This document shows positions 37,358 to 46,202 of a DNA stretch of 64,000 nt, piece by piece. The notes beneath the pieces are model-generated. The model was not told where the DNA came from, did not search any database, and saw only the letters and a program-made list of their open reading frames with translations. Each line of letters begins with the position of its first letter. The first letter of the stretch is position 1. Source of the DNA: Vannielia sp. (GTDB lineage: Bacteria; Pseudomonadota; Alphaproteobacteria; Rhodobacterales; Rhodobacteraceae); NCBI RefSeq assembly GCF_029212645.1, contig NZ_JARGND010000014.1, positions 1 to 64,000 of the forward strand, written 5' to 3'. A program made the position numbers and the translations under genes.

Positions 37358-37450
37358 AAGCTCGGCGACGGTGCCGTGATCGCCAGCCTCGTCGCGCTCG
37401 CGGCCCGCACCTCGGGTGACGACGGCGAAATCGGCACCGAAGTTCCTCAC
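37358..37450 (+). pseudogene. Decayed third copy of the small acidic protein
   Basis: This frame reads KLGDGAVIASLVALAARTSG followed by DDGE, matching SLGNGAVIGGVLALALIAAL and the acidic tail of the two intact copies. No start codon or signal peptide remains, and it lies beyond the terminator, so it is probably a relic of an earlier triplication. Confidence 0.6.
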
Positions 37451-37489
37451 TGCCCGCAGGCCTTGCCGCCTGCCCAACGCGGCCCGTCC

Positions 37490-38515
37490 TCAGTTGGTTG
37501 GGGCGTAGTCCGCATCATACCATGAAACAAAGGCCTTCACGCCCTCATCCAGCGAGGTTTGCGGCAGTTGTCCAACCAGCGCATTGAGCAGCCCGGTGTC
37601 TGCCCAGGTGGCCGGAACATCGCCGGGCTGCATCTCCATCAGGTTCTTCTCAGCCGTCTCGCCAAGGGCACGCTCGATAGAGGCAATGAACTCGCCCAGC
37701 TCAACCGGCGCAGCGTTGCCAATGTTCACCACACGCCAGGGCGCGACGGGTGAAACACTGTCATGCGCAATCTCGGCGCGGCCCTCTCCGGGGGCTTGCG
37801 GCGCGGCCTCGATCAGGCGGCGAATCCCCTCCACCAGATCGGTGATATAGGTGAAATCGCGGCGCATCTTGCCGTGGTTATACACATCAATCGGCTGACC
37901 TCCGCGAATCGCCTTCACGAACTTGAACAGCGCCATATCAGGCCGCCCCCACGGACCATAAACCGTGAAGAACCGGAACATGGTGATCGGCAGCCCATAC
38001 AAATGCGCGTAGCTGTGCGCCATCGCCTCATTGGCCTTCTTGGTGGCGGCGTAAAAGCTCATCTGGTGATCGGCGCGATCGGTTTCAGCGTAGGGCATCT
38101 CGGTGTTGGCGCCATAAGCCGATGAGGTTGAGGCCATCAGCATATGTTGGGGCGGGTGGGCGCGCGCGGCTTCGAGCAGGCGGAAGGTGCCAATCAGGTT
38201 GGCCTCCACATAGCTCTCCGGCGCTTCGATCGAGTAGCGCACCCCGGCCTGCGCGGCGAGGTGAATCACCACCTCTGGCGTGTGCTCGGCCATCAGCGCT
38301 TCCAGCCGCCCCGGCTCTTCCAGCCGCGCCTCAACGGCGGTGAACCCTTCAGATTGCATAAGCCGCTGGTGCCGCCGTTGCTTGAGGGTGACATCGTAGT
38401 AATCGGTCATCGCATCCAGCCCGATCACCTTGAAGCCATCGTCAAGCAGGCGGCGCGCGGTGTGGTAGCCAATAAACCCGGCGGTGCCGGTCACGAGGGC
38501 GGTGCGTTGAGCCAT
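37490..38515 (-). CDS. UDP-glucuronate 4-epimerase
   Basis: 341-residue extended SDR. ALVTGTAGFIGYHTARRLLD binds NAD, and HLAAQAGVRYSIEAPESYV, STSSAYGANTEMPY and FYAATKKANEAMAHSYAHLY are diagnostic of the Cap1J/LspL-type epimerases. FFTVYGPWGRPDMALFKF follows. It converts UDP-glucuronate to UDP-galacturonate, taking the ugd product. Its nearest minus-strand neighbour is the YjbF-like gene, 18 bp upstream, so it is probably cotranscribed with yjbH-yjbF. Confidence 0.92.
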   Translation of the reverse strand: MAQRTALVTGTAGFIGYHTARRLLDDGFKVIGLDAMTDYYDVTLKQRRHQRLMQSEGFTAVEARLEEPGRLEALMAEHTPEVVIHLAAQAGVRYSIEAPESYVEANLIGTFRLLEAARAHPPQHMLMASTSSAYGANTEMPYAETDRADHQMSFYAATKKANEAMAHSYAHLYGLPITMFRFFTVYGPWGRPDMALFKFVKAIRGGQPIDVYNHGKMRRDFTYITDLVEGIRRLIEAAPQAPGEGRAEIAHDSVSPVAPWRVVNIGNAAPVELGEFIASIERALGETAEKNLMEMQPGDVPATWADTGLLNALVGQLPQTSLDEGVKAFVSWYDADYAPTN

Positions 38516-38533
38516 TATTGTGATCCGTCTTTG

Positions 38534-39253
38534 TCAGGGGCGCAGCAGCGATACCGCGATATAGCCGTTGTCATTGCCCAGCCACTGGCGCGATTGCCAA
38601 ATCGTGCCGCCGCCGCTCACCCAGTAGATATTGGTGAATGTGGTGCCGCCACTGGTACTGCGGCAGATTTCGATCATCCGTTGCGTCTGCACATTGCCGC
38701 GTGTGGCGGTGGGGATGGTCTCGGCCTGATCGCGGCTGACACGGCAGGCAAAACTCAGCCCAACCTCCTGCCAATCGCCCGTCAAAAAGCGCATCACCCG
38801 CTGGCCTTGCCCGGCGCTGCGGGCGCGCACCAGCCGGGCGGTTTCATCCACGCTGGAGGACATCAGATCACCCCCCAACCCCCGGCTGGAGGTGATGATC
38901 CCGCCGCGCAGCGTGAGCGTTTGCCGCTCTGTGGTGGTGTAGGTCATGTAGCCTGCGCGGTTTTCCTGCTCACCGAGCACTGCCACCTGCTTGCCGTCGT
39001 TCAGCAGCGCCAGCAGCGCCGATCCCTTCACCCGCTTCAGCGCCAGCGGCACCAGTTGCGCTACTTGTGCGTCTGTCTGGGCACCGCCCTTGTTGTCCCC
39101 CTTCGAAACGGTCTTGCGCAGCACCTGCGTGATGTCTTTCAGCAGCGTATTGCCCGCGCCCCGGTTCGGGTCATTGCCGCAGCCCGCAAGGGCGAGGGTC
39201 AACGCAAGGGGCAGGGCCAGAAACGCGCGGGTCAGGGTCATCTGTTTCATCAT
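38534..39253 (-). CDS. YjbF/GfcB-family outer-membrane lipoprotein
   Basis: 239 residues. The signal peptide ends in the lipobox LALAGC, so the mature protein is lipid-anchored. The rest fits YjbF (group 4 capsule GfcB): MTYTTTERQTLTLRGGIITSS and GSGGTIW-like end with IWQSRQWLGNDNGYIAVSLLRP. YjbF acts with YjbH in extracellular polysaccharide production. The start overlaps the yjbH stop by four bases. The companions YjbE and YjbG are not seen here. Confidence 0.88.
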   Translation of the reverse strand: MMKQMTLTRAFLALPLALTLALAGCGNDPNRGAGNTLLKDITQVLRKTVSKGDNKGGAQTDAQVAQLVPLALKRVKGSALLALLNDGKQVAVLGEQENRAGYMTYTTTERQTLTLRGGIITSSRGLGGDLMSSSVDETARLVRARSAGQGQRVMRFLTGDWQEVGLSFACRVSRDQAETIPTATRGNVQTQRMIEICRSTSGGTTFTNIYWVSGGGTIWQSRQWLGNDNGYIAVSLLRP

Positions 39254-41394
39254 CTCCAGAACCGGCCCCAGCTGGCCTCAAGATCGGGCTCATGGGCCTC
39301 ACGCACGGTTTCATAAAGCCGCCCGTTCACCGATAGCTTCGCGCCACCATCGCGGCTGAGCGAGCGCAGCACAGTGCTGGACGCCGCGCGCGTCGGCTTG
39401 CCGTTGAAATAGCTCAGCGGAACGGTAATGCGGATGCCCTTGTCATAAGAGCCTTCGCCAAATTCCTCTGCGGTCACGTCGGTCTTGGTCACATAGGCCC
39501 CAATCCGCCAGCCGTTGGCAAACTCGCGGTCAATCGCCAGGGTCGCCCCCCAGTCACCGGCCAGGTAGCGGCCCACATCAAGCGTACCGTGAAAGCCGTT
39601 GCCAAAGGCATAGTAGGCCGAGGCATGGCCGGTCACGACCTCATAATCGAGAAACGAGAATTGCTGATCGTAATCGCGCTGCTTCACCCAGTTCACCTCG
39701 GCGCCAAAGGCAAGGCGGCTATCAACCGGTTTCCACAAAACCTCACCAGACACACCGGCAAACATCGGCTCAAGCAGGCCCGCGGTAAGGCGGCTGTAAA
39801 GGTCGGGTCCGGGGCGGCCATAGTGGGCAAGCGTCAGGTGGGAAATCGCGGTTTCACCTTCGGCCGCGTATAGCGCCGCATCAGAGCGCACATGCTGCAA
39901 TACCGAGTTTGAGGTCTGGTCACTATCTTCAATGTTGCCCGCCAGCTTTTGCACAATCGCCCCCGAAAGCACGAGGCCGGGGCTAATGTCATACTGCGCG
40001 GCAAATTGCACCCCAAGCTGCCCGCGCACCGGCTCATCGGGATCAAACGCCGAGAAGGTCACACTTGGGCTGACCGACCATGTAAACCGCGGGTATTGGC
40101 CATCCGCAGCCACCAGATTTGCGGGCGCGGGGCCTGCGGCATCTTCAACTCTGGCACGCGCCAGGATCGCGGAGGAGGGCGCTTGCTCCAGCGCCTCCAG
40201 ATCGCTGCGCTTCAGCGTTACCTTCGATCTCGGTACACCGTTGGAAACCGGCACCAGCACAAAGGTTTCAACCGAGGCGGGCAAGGCGCGGGTCATGATC
40301 CGCGCGGTGCGGCCAATCGCCTGCGGCTCGGCCCCGTAGCGGTTGTTGCGGTAGCGCACTTCGGCACGGGTGCCGCTCACGGCGAGCGATTCCAGCGTTA
40401 CGCCTTCCTTGGCCATCGCCTTTGAAAGCACCCGCCGGATTGCCGGGGCCGAGGTGCTGTCAGCCGCCCAATCCTGGCTCCATGCGTCCGGGTCAGAGCG
40501 CCGCGCCGGGCGTCCGCCCACAGGCAAGGGCGCGTTCTCGTTTGCGGCCCCTGCGGCGGGTTTGCGCGGGTTGGCCGAAAAGCTGAGCTGCACCGCCATC
40601 TCCGAGCCGCGCAAGTAGGCCGCCTGCACATGCACATTGTCACGGACGCGATAATCCACGCCAAAGTTCCACGCGCTTTCAGGCTCGATGAAGGTATTGC
40701 CAGCCTCGTCATCATATCCTGCGGTCGAGTATTCGGCCTTCAGGGTCAGCCGGTCACTGGCCTGCCACGAGATGCCGCCAAACACCGCCGCATCCCCCTT
40801 GAACCAGCTTCCCGCATTCAAATCGCCGCCCTCTTCGCCCGGCACATAGGCGTCGCGCACCGCGTCCGAAAAGCCAAGCCCGCCGTATTTGGCCAAGCCC
40901 CCCCAGCCAAGGCCCGCCGAAACGCGCAGGTTGGGCAGCACCGATTTGGTGGCCACGATATACTCACCGCTGTAAATCCCGGTGCCCAGAAAGTCTTGCA
41001 GGCCAACCGCGACGGCAGGGCGATATTGCCCCTCATCCAGCAGTTGGAATTTCAGATCAAAGCTGCGGTCAAACAGATCGTCGCCATCGGCGTAGTAGCC
41101 CGTAAAGCGCGAGTAGCGGAAGCTCCCGGTCACGCGCGGCGCGATCTGAAAAGTCAGCGTGTTGCGCATCTGATCACCAATGCGGGTGACGCTGGCGGTG
41201 ATTTGCGCATCTTCCTGCATCTCGGCGCTCGGCATCTGCAACAGGCCCGGCGTGCCAAACAGGTTCAGGCTTTCCGTTATCAACGGTTCAGGCGAAGCCG
41301 GGCTCGCCAGCCCCAAGACCAGCGCCGCCATGCTCCCTGAGCTGCTCCACCGCAGAATTTGTGCCAAAACCTGCCCCTTTTGCCCGCGTTTCAT
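39250..41394 (-). CDS. YjbH-family polysaccharide outer-membrane protein
   Basis: About 714 residues. An N-terminal hydrophobic signal is followed by SLNLFGTPGLLQMPSAEMQED and VTGSFRYSRFTGYYAD, the YjbH/GfcD start. The remainder has the alternating pattern of outer-membrane beta-strands and ends in a Trp-Arg-rich tail (WGRFWR). Related proteins form the outer-membrane part of polysaccharide export. The start may instead be the GTG at 41415. It overlaps the YjbF gene by four bases. Confidence 0.87.
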   Translation of the reverse strand: MKRGQKGQVLAQILRWSSSGSMAALVLGLASPASPEPLITESLNLFGTPGLLQMPSAEMQEDAQITASVTRIGDQMRNTLTFQIAPRVTGSFRYSRFTGYYADGDDLFDRSFDLKFQLLDEGQYRPAVAVGLQDFLGTGIYSGEYIVATKSVLPNLRVSAGLGWGGLAKYGGLGFSDAVRDAYVPGEEGGDLNAGSWFKGDAAVFGGISWQASDRLTLKAEYSTAGYDDEAGNTFIEPESAWNFGVDYRVRDNVHVQAAYLRGSEMAVQLSFSANPRKPAAGAANENAPLPVGGRPARRSDPDAWSQDWAADSTSAPAIRRVLSKAMAKEGVTLESLAVSGTRAEVRYRNNRYGAEPQAIGRTARIMTRALPASVETFVLVPVSNGVPRSKVTLKRSDLEALEQAPSSAILARARVEDAAGPAPANLVAADGQYPRFTWSVSPSVTFSAFDPDEPVRGQLGVQFAAQYDISPGLVLSGAIVQKLAGNIEDSDQTSNSVLQHVRSDAALYAAEGETAISHLTLAHYGRPGPDLYSRLTAGLLEPMFAGVSGEVLWKPVDSRLAFGAEVNWVKQRDYDQQFSFLDYEVVTGHASAYYAFGNGFHGTLDVGRYLAGDWGATLAIDREFANGWRIGAYVTKTDVTAEEFGEGSYDKGIRITVPLSYFNGKPTRAASSTVLRSLSRDGGAKLSVNGRLYETVREAHEPDLEASWGRFWR

Positions 41395-41496
41395 CCCGTG
41401 GGTCACTATAGCCACGCGGCGCGGCGCACAAAGACAAAGGCCACGCGTCGTGCAAAATGTCGCTTAATGTCGCTCACCTGCATCGCCATCGGTGGG

Positions 41497-42966
41497 TTAA
41501 TCGGCCCAGCAATCCCCCGGCACCAGCCACACGGCTTGCGGCCGCTTGCGATAGGCCCCCTGCGTGGGCTGCAAGGTGCCAATCTCCCTGGCCCCTTCGC
41601 AGGCGGGCGGCCCTGCCTGCGCGGTGACAAAAAGCACCTCGCCCGCGCCGCCGGGATAGCTCATATGCTGCACATAATGGTTGGGCGGGCGGCCCGGTTG
41701 CGGTTTGGCAAACACCGCCACACCCTCGGGCGCCGGGCTGCTCACCCCTTGCCCCTGCACGCGGTAAACAAGGTCGGCCAGCACGTCGCGGTCATCGGCA
41801 ACCACCGTGCTCACCCCCGCCATTTTGGCCAGCTCAAACACCTGCGTGCTCATCGCCTCGCGGCCCACATAGCGGCCCAGCAACAGCGTTTTGCCATCAA
41901 GGCTCAGGTGGCTGGCCTGCGTGGTGGCCAGCGGCAAAATCACCGCGAAAGCCGCGCCAATCGCAAGGCTCGCGCCTATCCACAGCCGCCCCGCGCGCAG
42001 CAGCGCAGGCGCGGCCACAAGGCTTGCGGCCAGATAGGCGGCAGCGGCCCAGTTGGCATAGGCTTTTGAAAGCAGCGCCTGCCCGCAGACCAGCAGCACA
42101 ATCGGCACGGCAAACCACAGCAATAGCCTGGTCGCCTCTTCCTGCCGCTTCCACCGCGCCACCGCCCAGATCAGCGCGCCAAGGCACAGCGGGCCAAACA
42201 CGATGAACTGGCTGCCAAAGAACTCCCCCAGCGATCCCCAGTTGAGCGCCGCTTTTGCGCCGGGGTCGCGCACCCAATCGGCGTTGTCCATGGTGTGCTC
42301 AAAGGTCGAAAGCCCGTTCTGAATGTTCCACAGGATGTTGGGCGAGATCACCACGATTGCCGCCACCAGCGCCATCACCGCATGGCGCGGCGCGGGCCGG
42401 GCAGCGGGCATCGCAAGCGCGGCCAATGCGGCGCAGAGCACGTAATACACCCCGGCATATTTCGCCATCACCGCCGCGCCCAGCGCCACACCCGCCAGCA
42501 CCGCCGCGCCGCCGCTCTTTTCGTGCAGCACCCGCACCCAGGCCCAAAGCGCCACCGCGAGGAAGGGGAACATGATCGTATCGGTCGAGATCAAAAAGCT
42601 GCCGACGCTCACCAACGGCAGGGTGATGTAGGTTGCCGCCACCGCCAGCGCCTCTCGCCGCCCCCAAAGCTCTGCCGCCAGCCCGCCAAGGATCAGCGCG
42701 GTTGCGCCATGAAACACCGCCGCCGGGGCGCGCAGCCAAAAGGCGCTGTCGCTGCCCGCAAGCTCTGTCACGGCCCTCAGCACCCAGCCAATCAGCGGCG
42801 GCTTGGAGTAGTAGCCAAACTCGATCGACTGGCCCCAAAGCCAGTATTGCGCCTCGTCAACAAACACCTCCGCCTCGGCGAAGGGCAGCAGCGCGAGGCG
42901 AAACAGCACCACCGCACCCACCAGCGCCACCGCCGGGCCAAACCATCCGCGCCGCGCCTCAGGCAT
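41497..42966 (-). CDS. PMT/ArnT-like membrane glycosyltransferase (GT39-type)
   Basis: 489 residues with about ten to twelve transmembrane helices. The first periplasmic loop has VFVDEAQYWLWGQSIEFGYY and SKPPLIGWVL, matching the Asp-containing loop of PMT_2/ArnT enzymes. These use a polyprenyl-phosphate sugar to glycosylate lipid A, protein or a glycan in the periplasm. The C-terminal soluble part is short. The ATG at 42966 has GAGAAG upstream and overlaps the LAB_N gene by eight bases. The GT2 gene two steps upstream could make its lipid-linked donor. Confidence 0.85.
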   Translation of the reverse strand: MPEARRGWFGPAVALVGAVVLFRLALLPFAEAEVFVDEAQYWLWGQSIEFGYYSKPPLIGWVLRAVTELAGSDSAFWLRAPAAVFHGATALILGGLAAELWGRREALAVAATYITLPLVSVGSFLISTDTIMFPFLAVALWAWVRVLHEKSGGAAVLAGVALGAAVMAKYAGVYYVLCAALAALAMPAARPAPRHAVMALVAAIVVISPNILWNIQNGLSTFEHTMDNADWVRDPGAKAALNWGSLGEFFGSQFIVFGPLCLGALIWAVARWKRQEEATRLLLWFAVPIVLLVCGQALLSKAYANWAAAAYLAASLVAAPALLRAGRLWIGASLAIGAAFAVILPLATTQASHLSLDGKTLLLGRYVGREAMSTQVFELAKMAGVSTVVADDRDVLADLVYRVQGQGVSSPAPEGVAVFAKPQPGRPPNHYVQHMSYPGGAGEVLFVTAQAGPPACEGAREIGTLQPTQGAYRKRPQAVWLVPGDCWAD

Positions 42967-43264
42967 CGCGCTTCTCGGCATAAATCAGGTAAAGATTGCG
43001 CAGGTAAATGAAGAGCCCCATCGACTGGCCAAGCACAAATACCGGGTCTTGCCGATAAAGCGCATAAGCCAGCAGCACCGCCCCGCCGCCGATGGAAAAC
43101 CACCAGAAGGCCAGCGGCACCACCGAGCGGCGCGCCCGCTCACTGGCGATCCACTGCACCAGAAACCGGCCCGTGAACAAAAGCTGCCCGCCAAGCCCGA
43201 TCAGCACCCACCAGAACTCGACCCAAGTGTCGACGTGCAGCATCCCGAACAGCCACTCAGCCAT
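42959..43264 (-). CDS. LAB_N (lipid A synthase N-terminal-like) membrane protein
   Basis: 101 residues (start ATG 43264 or GTG 43270), with three hydrophobic helices. The conserved LAB_N motif is GQLLFTGRFLVQWIASERARRSVVP, written here across residues 26-50, followed by FWWFSIGGGAVLLAYA and DPVFVLGQSMGLFIYLRN. Such small proteins often lie between a GT2 and a PMT-type transferase, perhaps as flippase or membrane adaptor. It overlaps both neighbours (8 and 8 bp), so the three act together. Confidence 0.83.
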   Translation of the reverse strand: MAEWLFGMLHVDTWVEFWWVLIGLGGQLLFTGRFLVQWIASERARRSVVPLAFWWFSIGGGAVLLAYALYRQDPVFVLGQSMGLFIYLRNLYLIYAEKRDA

Positions 43265-44021
43265 CCTCACCGCCCCCGGGTTTCACCTCTTCGGGGGCTT
43301 GCGTCTTGCGGCGGCGGATCAACCACGCCACGCCCAGCAAATCCGACACGCCCACAATCGCGCGGCCAAAGTTGGTGTATTTCGATTGCCCCGCCGCGCG
43401 TTCGGCGTGGGTCACATCCACCAGCGCAATCTCCCAGCCGTCACGCTTGAACAGCGCGGGCAGATAGCGGTGCATATGGTTGAAAAACGGCAAGCCCAGA
43501 AAGGCATCGCGGCGAAAGCCCTTCAAGCCGCAGCCGGTATCGCGCGTGCCGTCCTTCAGGATCCTGGCCCGCAGGCCATTGGCCAGCTTCGAGGCCCAGC
43601 GCTTGCTCGCGGTATCCTGCCGCGCCACTCGCTGCCCGGCCACCAGCGCCAGCTTACCGATGTCATCGGCGAGCAGCGGCTTGAACAGTTTTGGCAGTTG
43701 GTCCGGCGGGTTTTGCCCGTCACCGTCCAGCGTGCAAATGATCTCGCCCCTGGCCGCCCTCACGCCCGAATGCACCGCCGCGCTTTGGCCCGCCGGGGCC
43801 GCGTGGCGCAGCACCCGCACCCTCGGGTCCGCCCTGGCCAAGCCCTCAAGCACCGCTCCGGTGCCATCGGTCGAGCCATCGTTCACCGCGACCACCTCGA
43901 ACGCCACGCCTTCGCCCTCGCAGGCGGCGCAAATGCCCTTGATCAGCGGAGACGCGTTTTCGGCCTCGTTCATCATCGGGATCACGACGGATATCCGGGG
44001 AAGGCTCCCGCCCGCGCTCAT
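43257..44021 (-). CDS. Dolichyl-phosphate-mannose synthase-like GT2
   Basis: 254-residue GT2. ISVVIPMMNEAENASPLIKG and VVAVNDGSTDGTGAVLEGLA build the nucleotide-binding site, and CTLDGDGQNPPDQLPKL is the metal-binding motif. RDTGCGLKGFRRDAFLGLPF is typical of polyprenyl-phosphate glycosyltransferases such as ArnC and DPMS. It should load a sugar on undecaprenyl phosphate for the PMT-type enzyme downstream. No large C-terminal membrane domain is present. It begins 7 bp after the LacI gene stop and overlaps LAB_N. Confidence 0.87.
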   Translation of the reverse strand: MSAGGSLPRISVVIPMMNEAENASPLIKGICAACEGEGVAFEVVAVNDGSTDGTGAVLEGLARADPRVRVLRHAAPAGQSAAVHSGVRAARGEIICTLDGDGQNPPDQLPKLFKPLLADDIGKLALVAGQRVARQDTASKRWASKLANGLRARILKDGTRDTGCGLKGFRRDAFLGLPFFNHMHRYLPALFKRDGWEIALVDVTHAERAAGQSKYTNFGRAIVGVSDLLGVAWLIRRRKTQAPEEVKPGGGEDG

Positions 44022-44028
44022 GGCGGCG

Positions 44029-45072
44029 TCAGCTCCGCACCAGCGTGTCGCCCAGCGCCAGCACCGGCTCCAGCACGATCGTGGTGCCACCGCCCTCGCC
44101 CGCCGCATCGCCACTTTCGTTGCGCTCTTGCACGATCCGGGCCGCAGCTTCGCCGATCTCGCGGCGGCAGGCGTCCATGGTGGCGAGCTTTTGCGGGAAG
44201 GCATCCAGCATCTCAACCCCGTTAAAGCCCGCCAACCCCACTTCGCCCGGCACGTCAATTCCGGCGGTGAGGCAATGCAGCATCCCGCCCGCGCCGATCA
44301 TGTCATTGGAATAATAGATGAAATCCAGCTCCGGCGTGCGCTTCAGCATGGTTTCGGTCATCTGGCGGCCCTTGGCGAGGCCCGAGCCACCAGCGTAAAA
44401 TTTCTTGTCGATGATCTCCAGCCCAGCCTTCGCCAACCCGCCGGTGAAGCCCTCAAACCGCTTCCTTGCGCGGTGGTCGAGCGGCATCTTGGTGCCTGCA
44501 AACCCTATGTTCTTGTAGCCCGCCCCGGCAATCGCCTCGGCCATCATGCGGCCCGCGCGGCGGTGCGAAATGCCCACCATGCTGTCAATCGGCTCACCGT
44601 CCACATCCATGATCTCAACCACCGGGCAATCGGCGTTGCCCAGCATGGCGCGCGCCGCCTCGGTATGCTCCAGCCCGGCAATGATCACCCCCGAGGGCCG
44701 CCAGGACAGCATCTCATACAGCACCTTCTCGGCCCGTTCCGGCTTGTAGTTGGTGACACCCACCACCGGCTGAAGCTCGGTATCCGCCAGCACATTGCCG
44801 ATCCCTGTCATCACCTCGGGGAACACCATGTTGGAAAGCGACGGGATGATCACCGCCACAAGGTTCACCCGGCTTGAGGCCAGCGCCCCGGCGATCTTGT
44901 TGGGCACGTAACCCAGCCGCTTGGCGGCGGCGAGCACCTTTTCGCGGGTGGCCTGGCTCACATCGCCCCGGTTGCGCAACACACGGCTCACCGTCATCTC
45001 GCTCACACCGCTGGCTTCAGACACATCGCGCAGGGTGAGCGGGCGGCGGGGGGGCTTGGTGGGTTTGGGCAT
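44029..45072 (-). CDS. LacI-family transcription regulator
   Basis: 347 residues. The N-terminal HTH (LTLRDVSEASGVSEMTVSRV, then LRNRGDVSQATREKV and LGYVPNKIAGALAS) is followed by a periplasmic-binding-protein-like effector domain (VAVIIPSLSNMVFPEVMTG). The overall pattern resembles gluconate-type GntR of the LacI family. GTG 45093 is another possible start. It lies 7 bp before the GT2 gene on the same strand, but a gene-specific target cannot be deduced. Sugar-type effector likely. Confidence 0.88.
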   Translation of the reverse strand: MPKPTKPPRRPLTLRDVSEASGVSEMTVSRVLRNRGDVSQATREKVLAAAKRLGYVPNKIAGALASSRVNLVAVIIPSLSNMVFPEVMTGIGNVLADTELQPVVGVTNYKPERAEKVLYEMLSWRPSGVIIAGLEHTEAARAMLGNADCPVVEIMDVDGEPIDSMVGISHRRAGRMMAEAIAGAGYKNIGFAGTKMPLDHRARKRFEGFTGGLAKAGLEIIDKKFYAGGSGLAKGRQMTETMLKRTPELDFIYYSNDMIGAGGMLHCLTAGIDVPGEVGLAGFNGVEMLDAFPQKLATMDACRREIGEAAARIVQERNESGDAAGEGGGTTIVLEPVLALGDTLVRS

Positions 45073-45350
45073 GTCGGTTGGCACGTTGGGCACCTTTCTC
45101 GGAGCTGTTACGCCTTGATTATCCCCATTTGCGCCCGCTGTCCAAGCGGTAGCCGTCCGCCCCGGCCAATGCCGCCCATCATGGTGGCGGTTTCAGGGCC
45201 AAACCCTGCTTCCGCAGACCTCATCCACGGGGGAAAACACGCATAAACGCGGTTCAGGCAGATCAGCAACGCCACACCTATTGCAGCGGGGTCGCGGCGG
45301 TAAATCTGGTTCGCAAGGCAAGCCCGGCGCCTCTTGGGCGCGCTCCGGCC

Positions 45351-46067
45351 TCACCCAATGCCGCCCTCCGGCTCAATCGTGCCGCGCTTGGCCAAAGCGC
45401 GGGCCAGCAGCCACACGCCCAGCGCCCAGGCCGCGCCCAGCATCCAGCCGGCCAACACGTCAGAGGGCCAATGCACGCCCAGATACACCCGGCTAAGCCC
45501 CACCATCACCGTCACCACAATTGCCGCCGCAAAGTAAAACACCTTCAGCCGCATTCGCTTTTCCACCCGCGCGATCATCACCGCAATTGTCAGGTAGGTG
45601 ACCGCCGCCATCATCGAATGCCCCGAGGGGAAGGAGGCCGTTGCCGCATCCACCGCATGTGGCACCAGGTCGGGCCTTGGCCGCGAGAACCCCGTTTTCG
45701 CAAGGTTCGAAATCAGCAAGCCACCCATCACCGCAACCCCCATGAACAGGGCCGAACTGCGCTGGCGATGCAGCAGCAACAGCATCAGCACCGTCAGGGT
45801 GATCAGCGTCAGCACACTCACCCCGCCCAGCGCCGTAAGATCGCGCATCGCGATCTCCACATGCTCGCCGCCTATCGGGTTTGAAACGTCACCGGGGGTG
45901 CGCAGCGCCAGCAGCACCCGCTCGTCAAACCCGCCCAGATCACCCTCCAGCATCTCATCGGCCAGCGCCACAAAGCTCCAGAGCGCCCCGGCCACCACAA
46001 AGATCGCCACCAACGTCACAACCTCGAAGCGCTTGAGAAAGCTGAGAAGAATGGCAGGAATTTTCAT
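45351..46067 (-). CDS. PAP2-family membrane phosphatase
   Basis: 238 residues with about six helices. The three phosphatase signatures are KTGFSRPRP (C1), ASFPSGHSMMAAVTY (C2) and SRVYLGVHWPSDVLAGW (C3), with the catalytic His in each of the last two. It belongs to the undecaprenyl-pyrophosphate or lipid phosphatase group and faces the periplasm. A role in recycling undecaprenyl carrier would suit the polysaccharide region, but the gene stands alone. Start at ATG 46067; the frame is open to 46172. Confidence 0.9.
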   Translation of the reverse strand: MKIPAILLSFLKRFEVVTLVAIFVVAGALWSFVALADEMLEGDLGGFDERVLLALRTPGDVSNPIGGEHVEIAMRDLTALGGVSVLTLITLTVLMLLLLHRQRSSALFMGVAVMGGLLISNLAKTGFSRPRPDLVPHAVDAATASFPSGHSMMAAVTYLTIAVMIARVEKRMRLKVFYFAAAIVVTVMVGLSRVYLGVHWPSDVLAGWMLGAAWALGVWLLARALAKRGTIEPEGGIG

Positions 46068-46202
46068 GGCTCGGCCCTGTAAAATTGCAATGTCACCGAA
46101 AGATCGCGGCATCAGGCGCAGAAAGCAACCGATGCGCCAGCGGGCCATCATGCAAGGACGGGGGAACCGCACATTCCCCCGGCGATCCCGTTGGGGGCGG
46201 CG

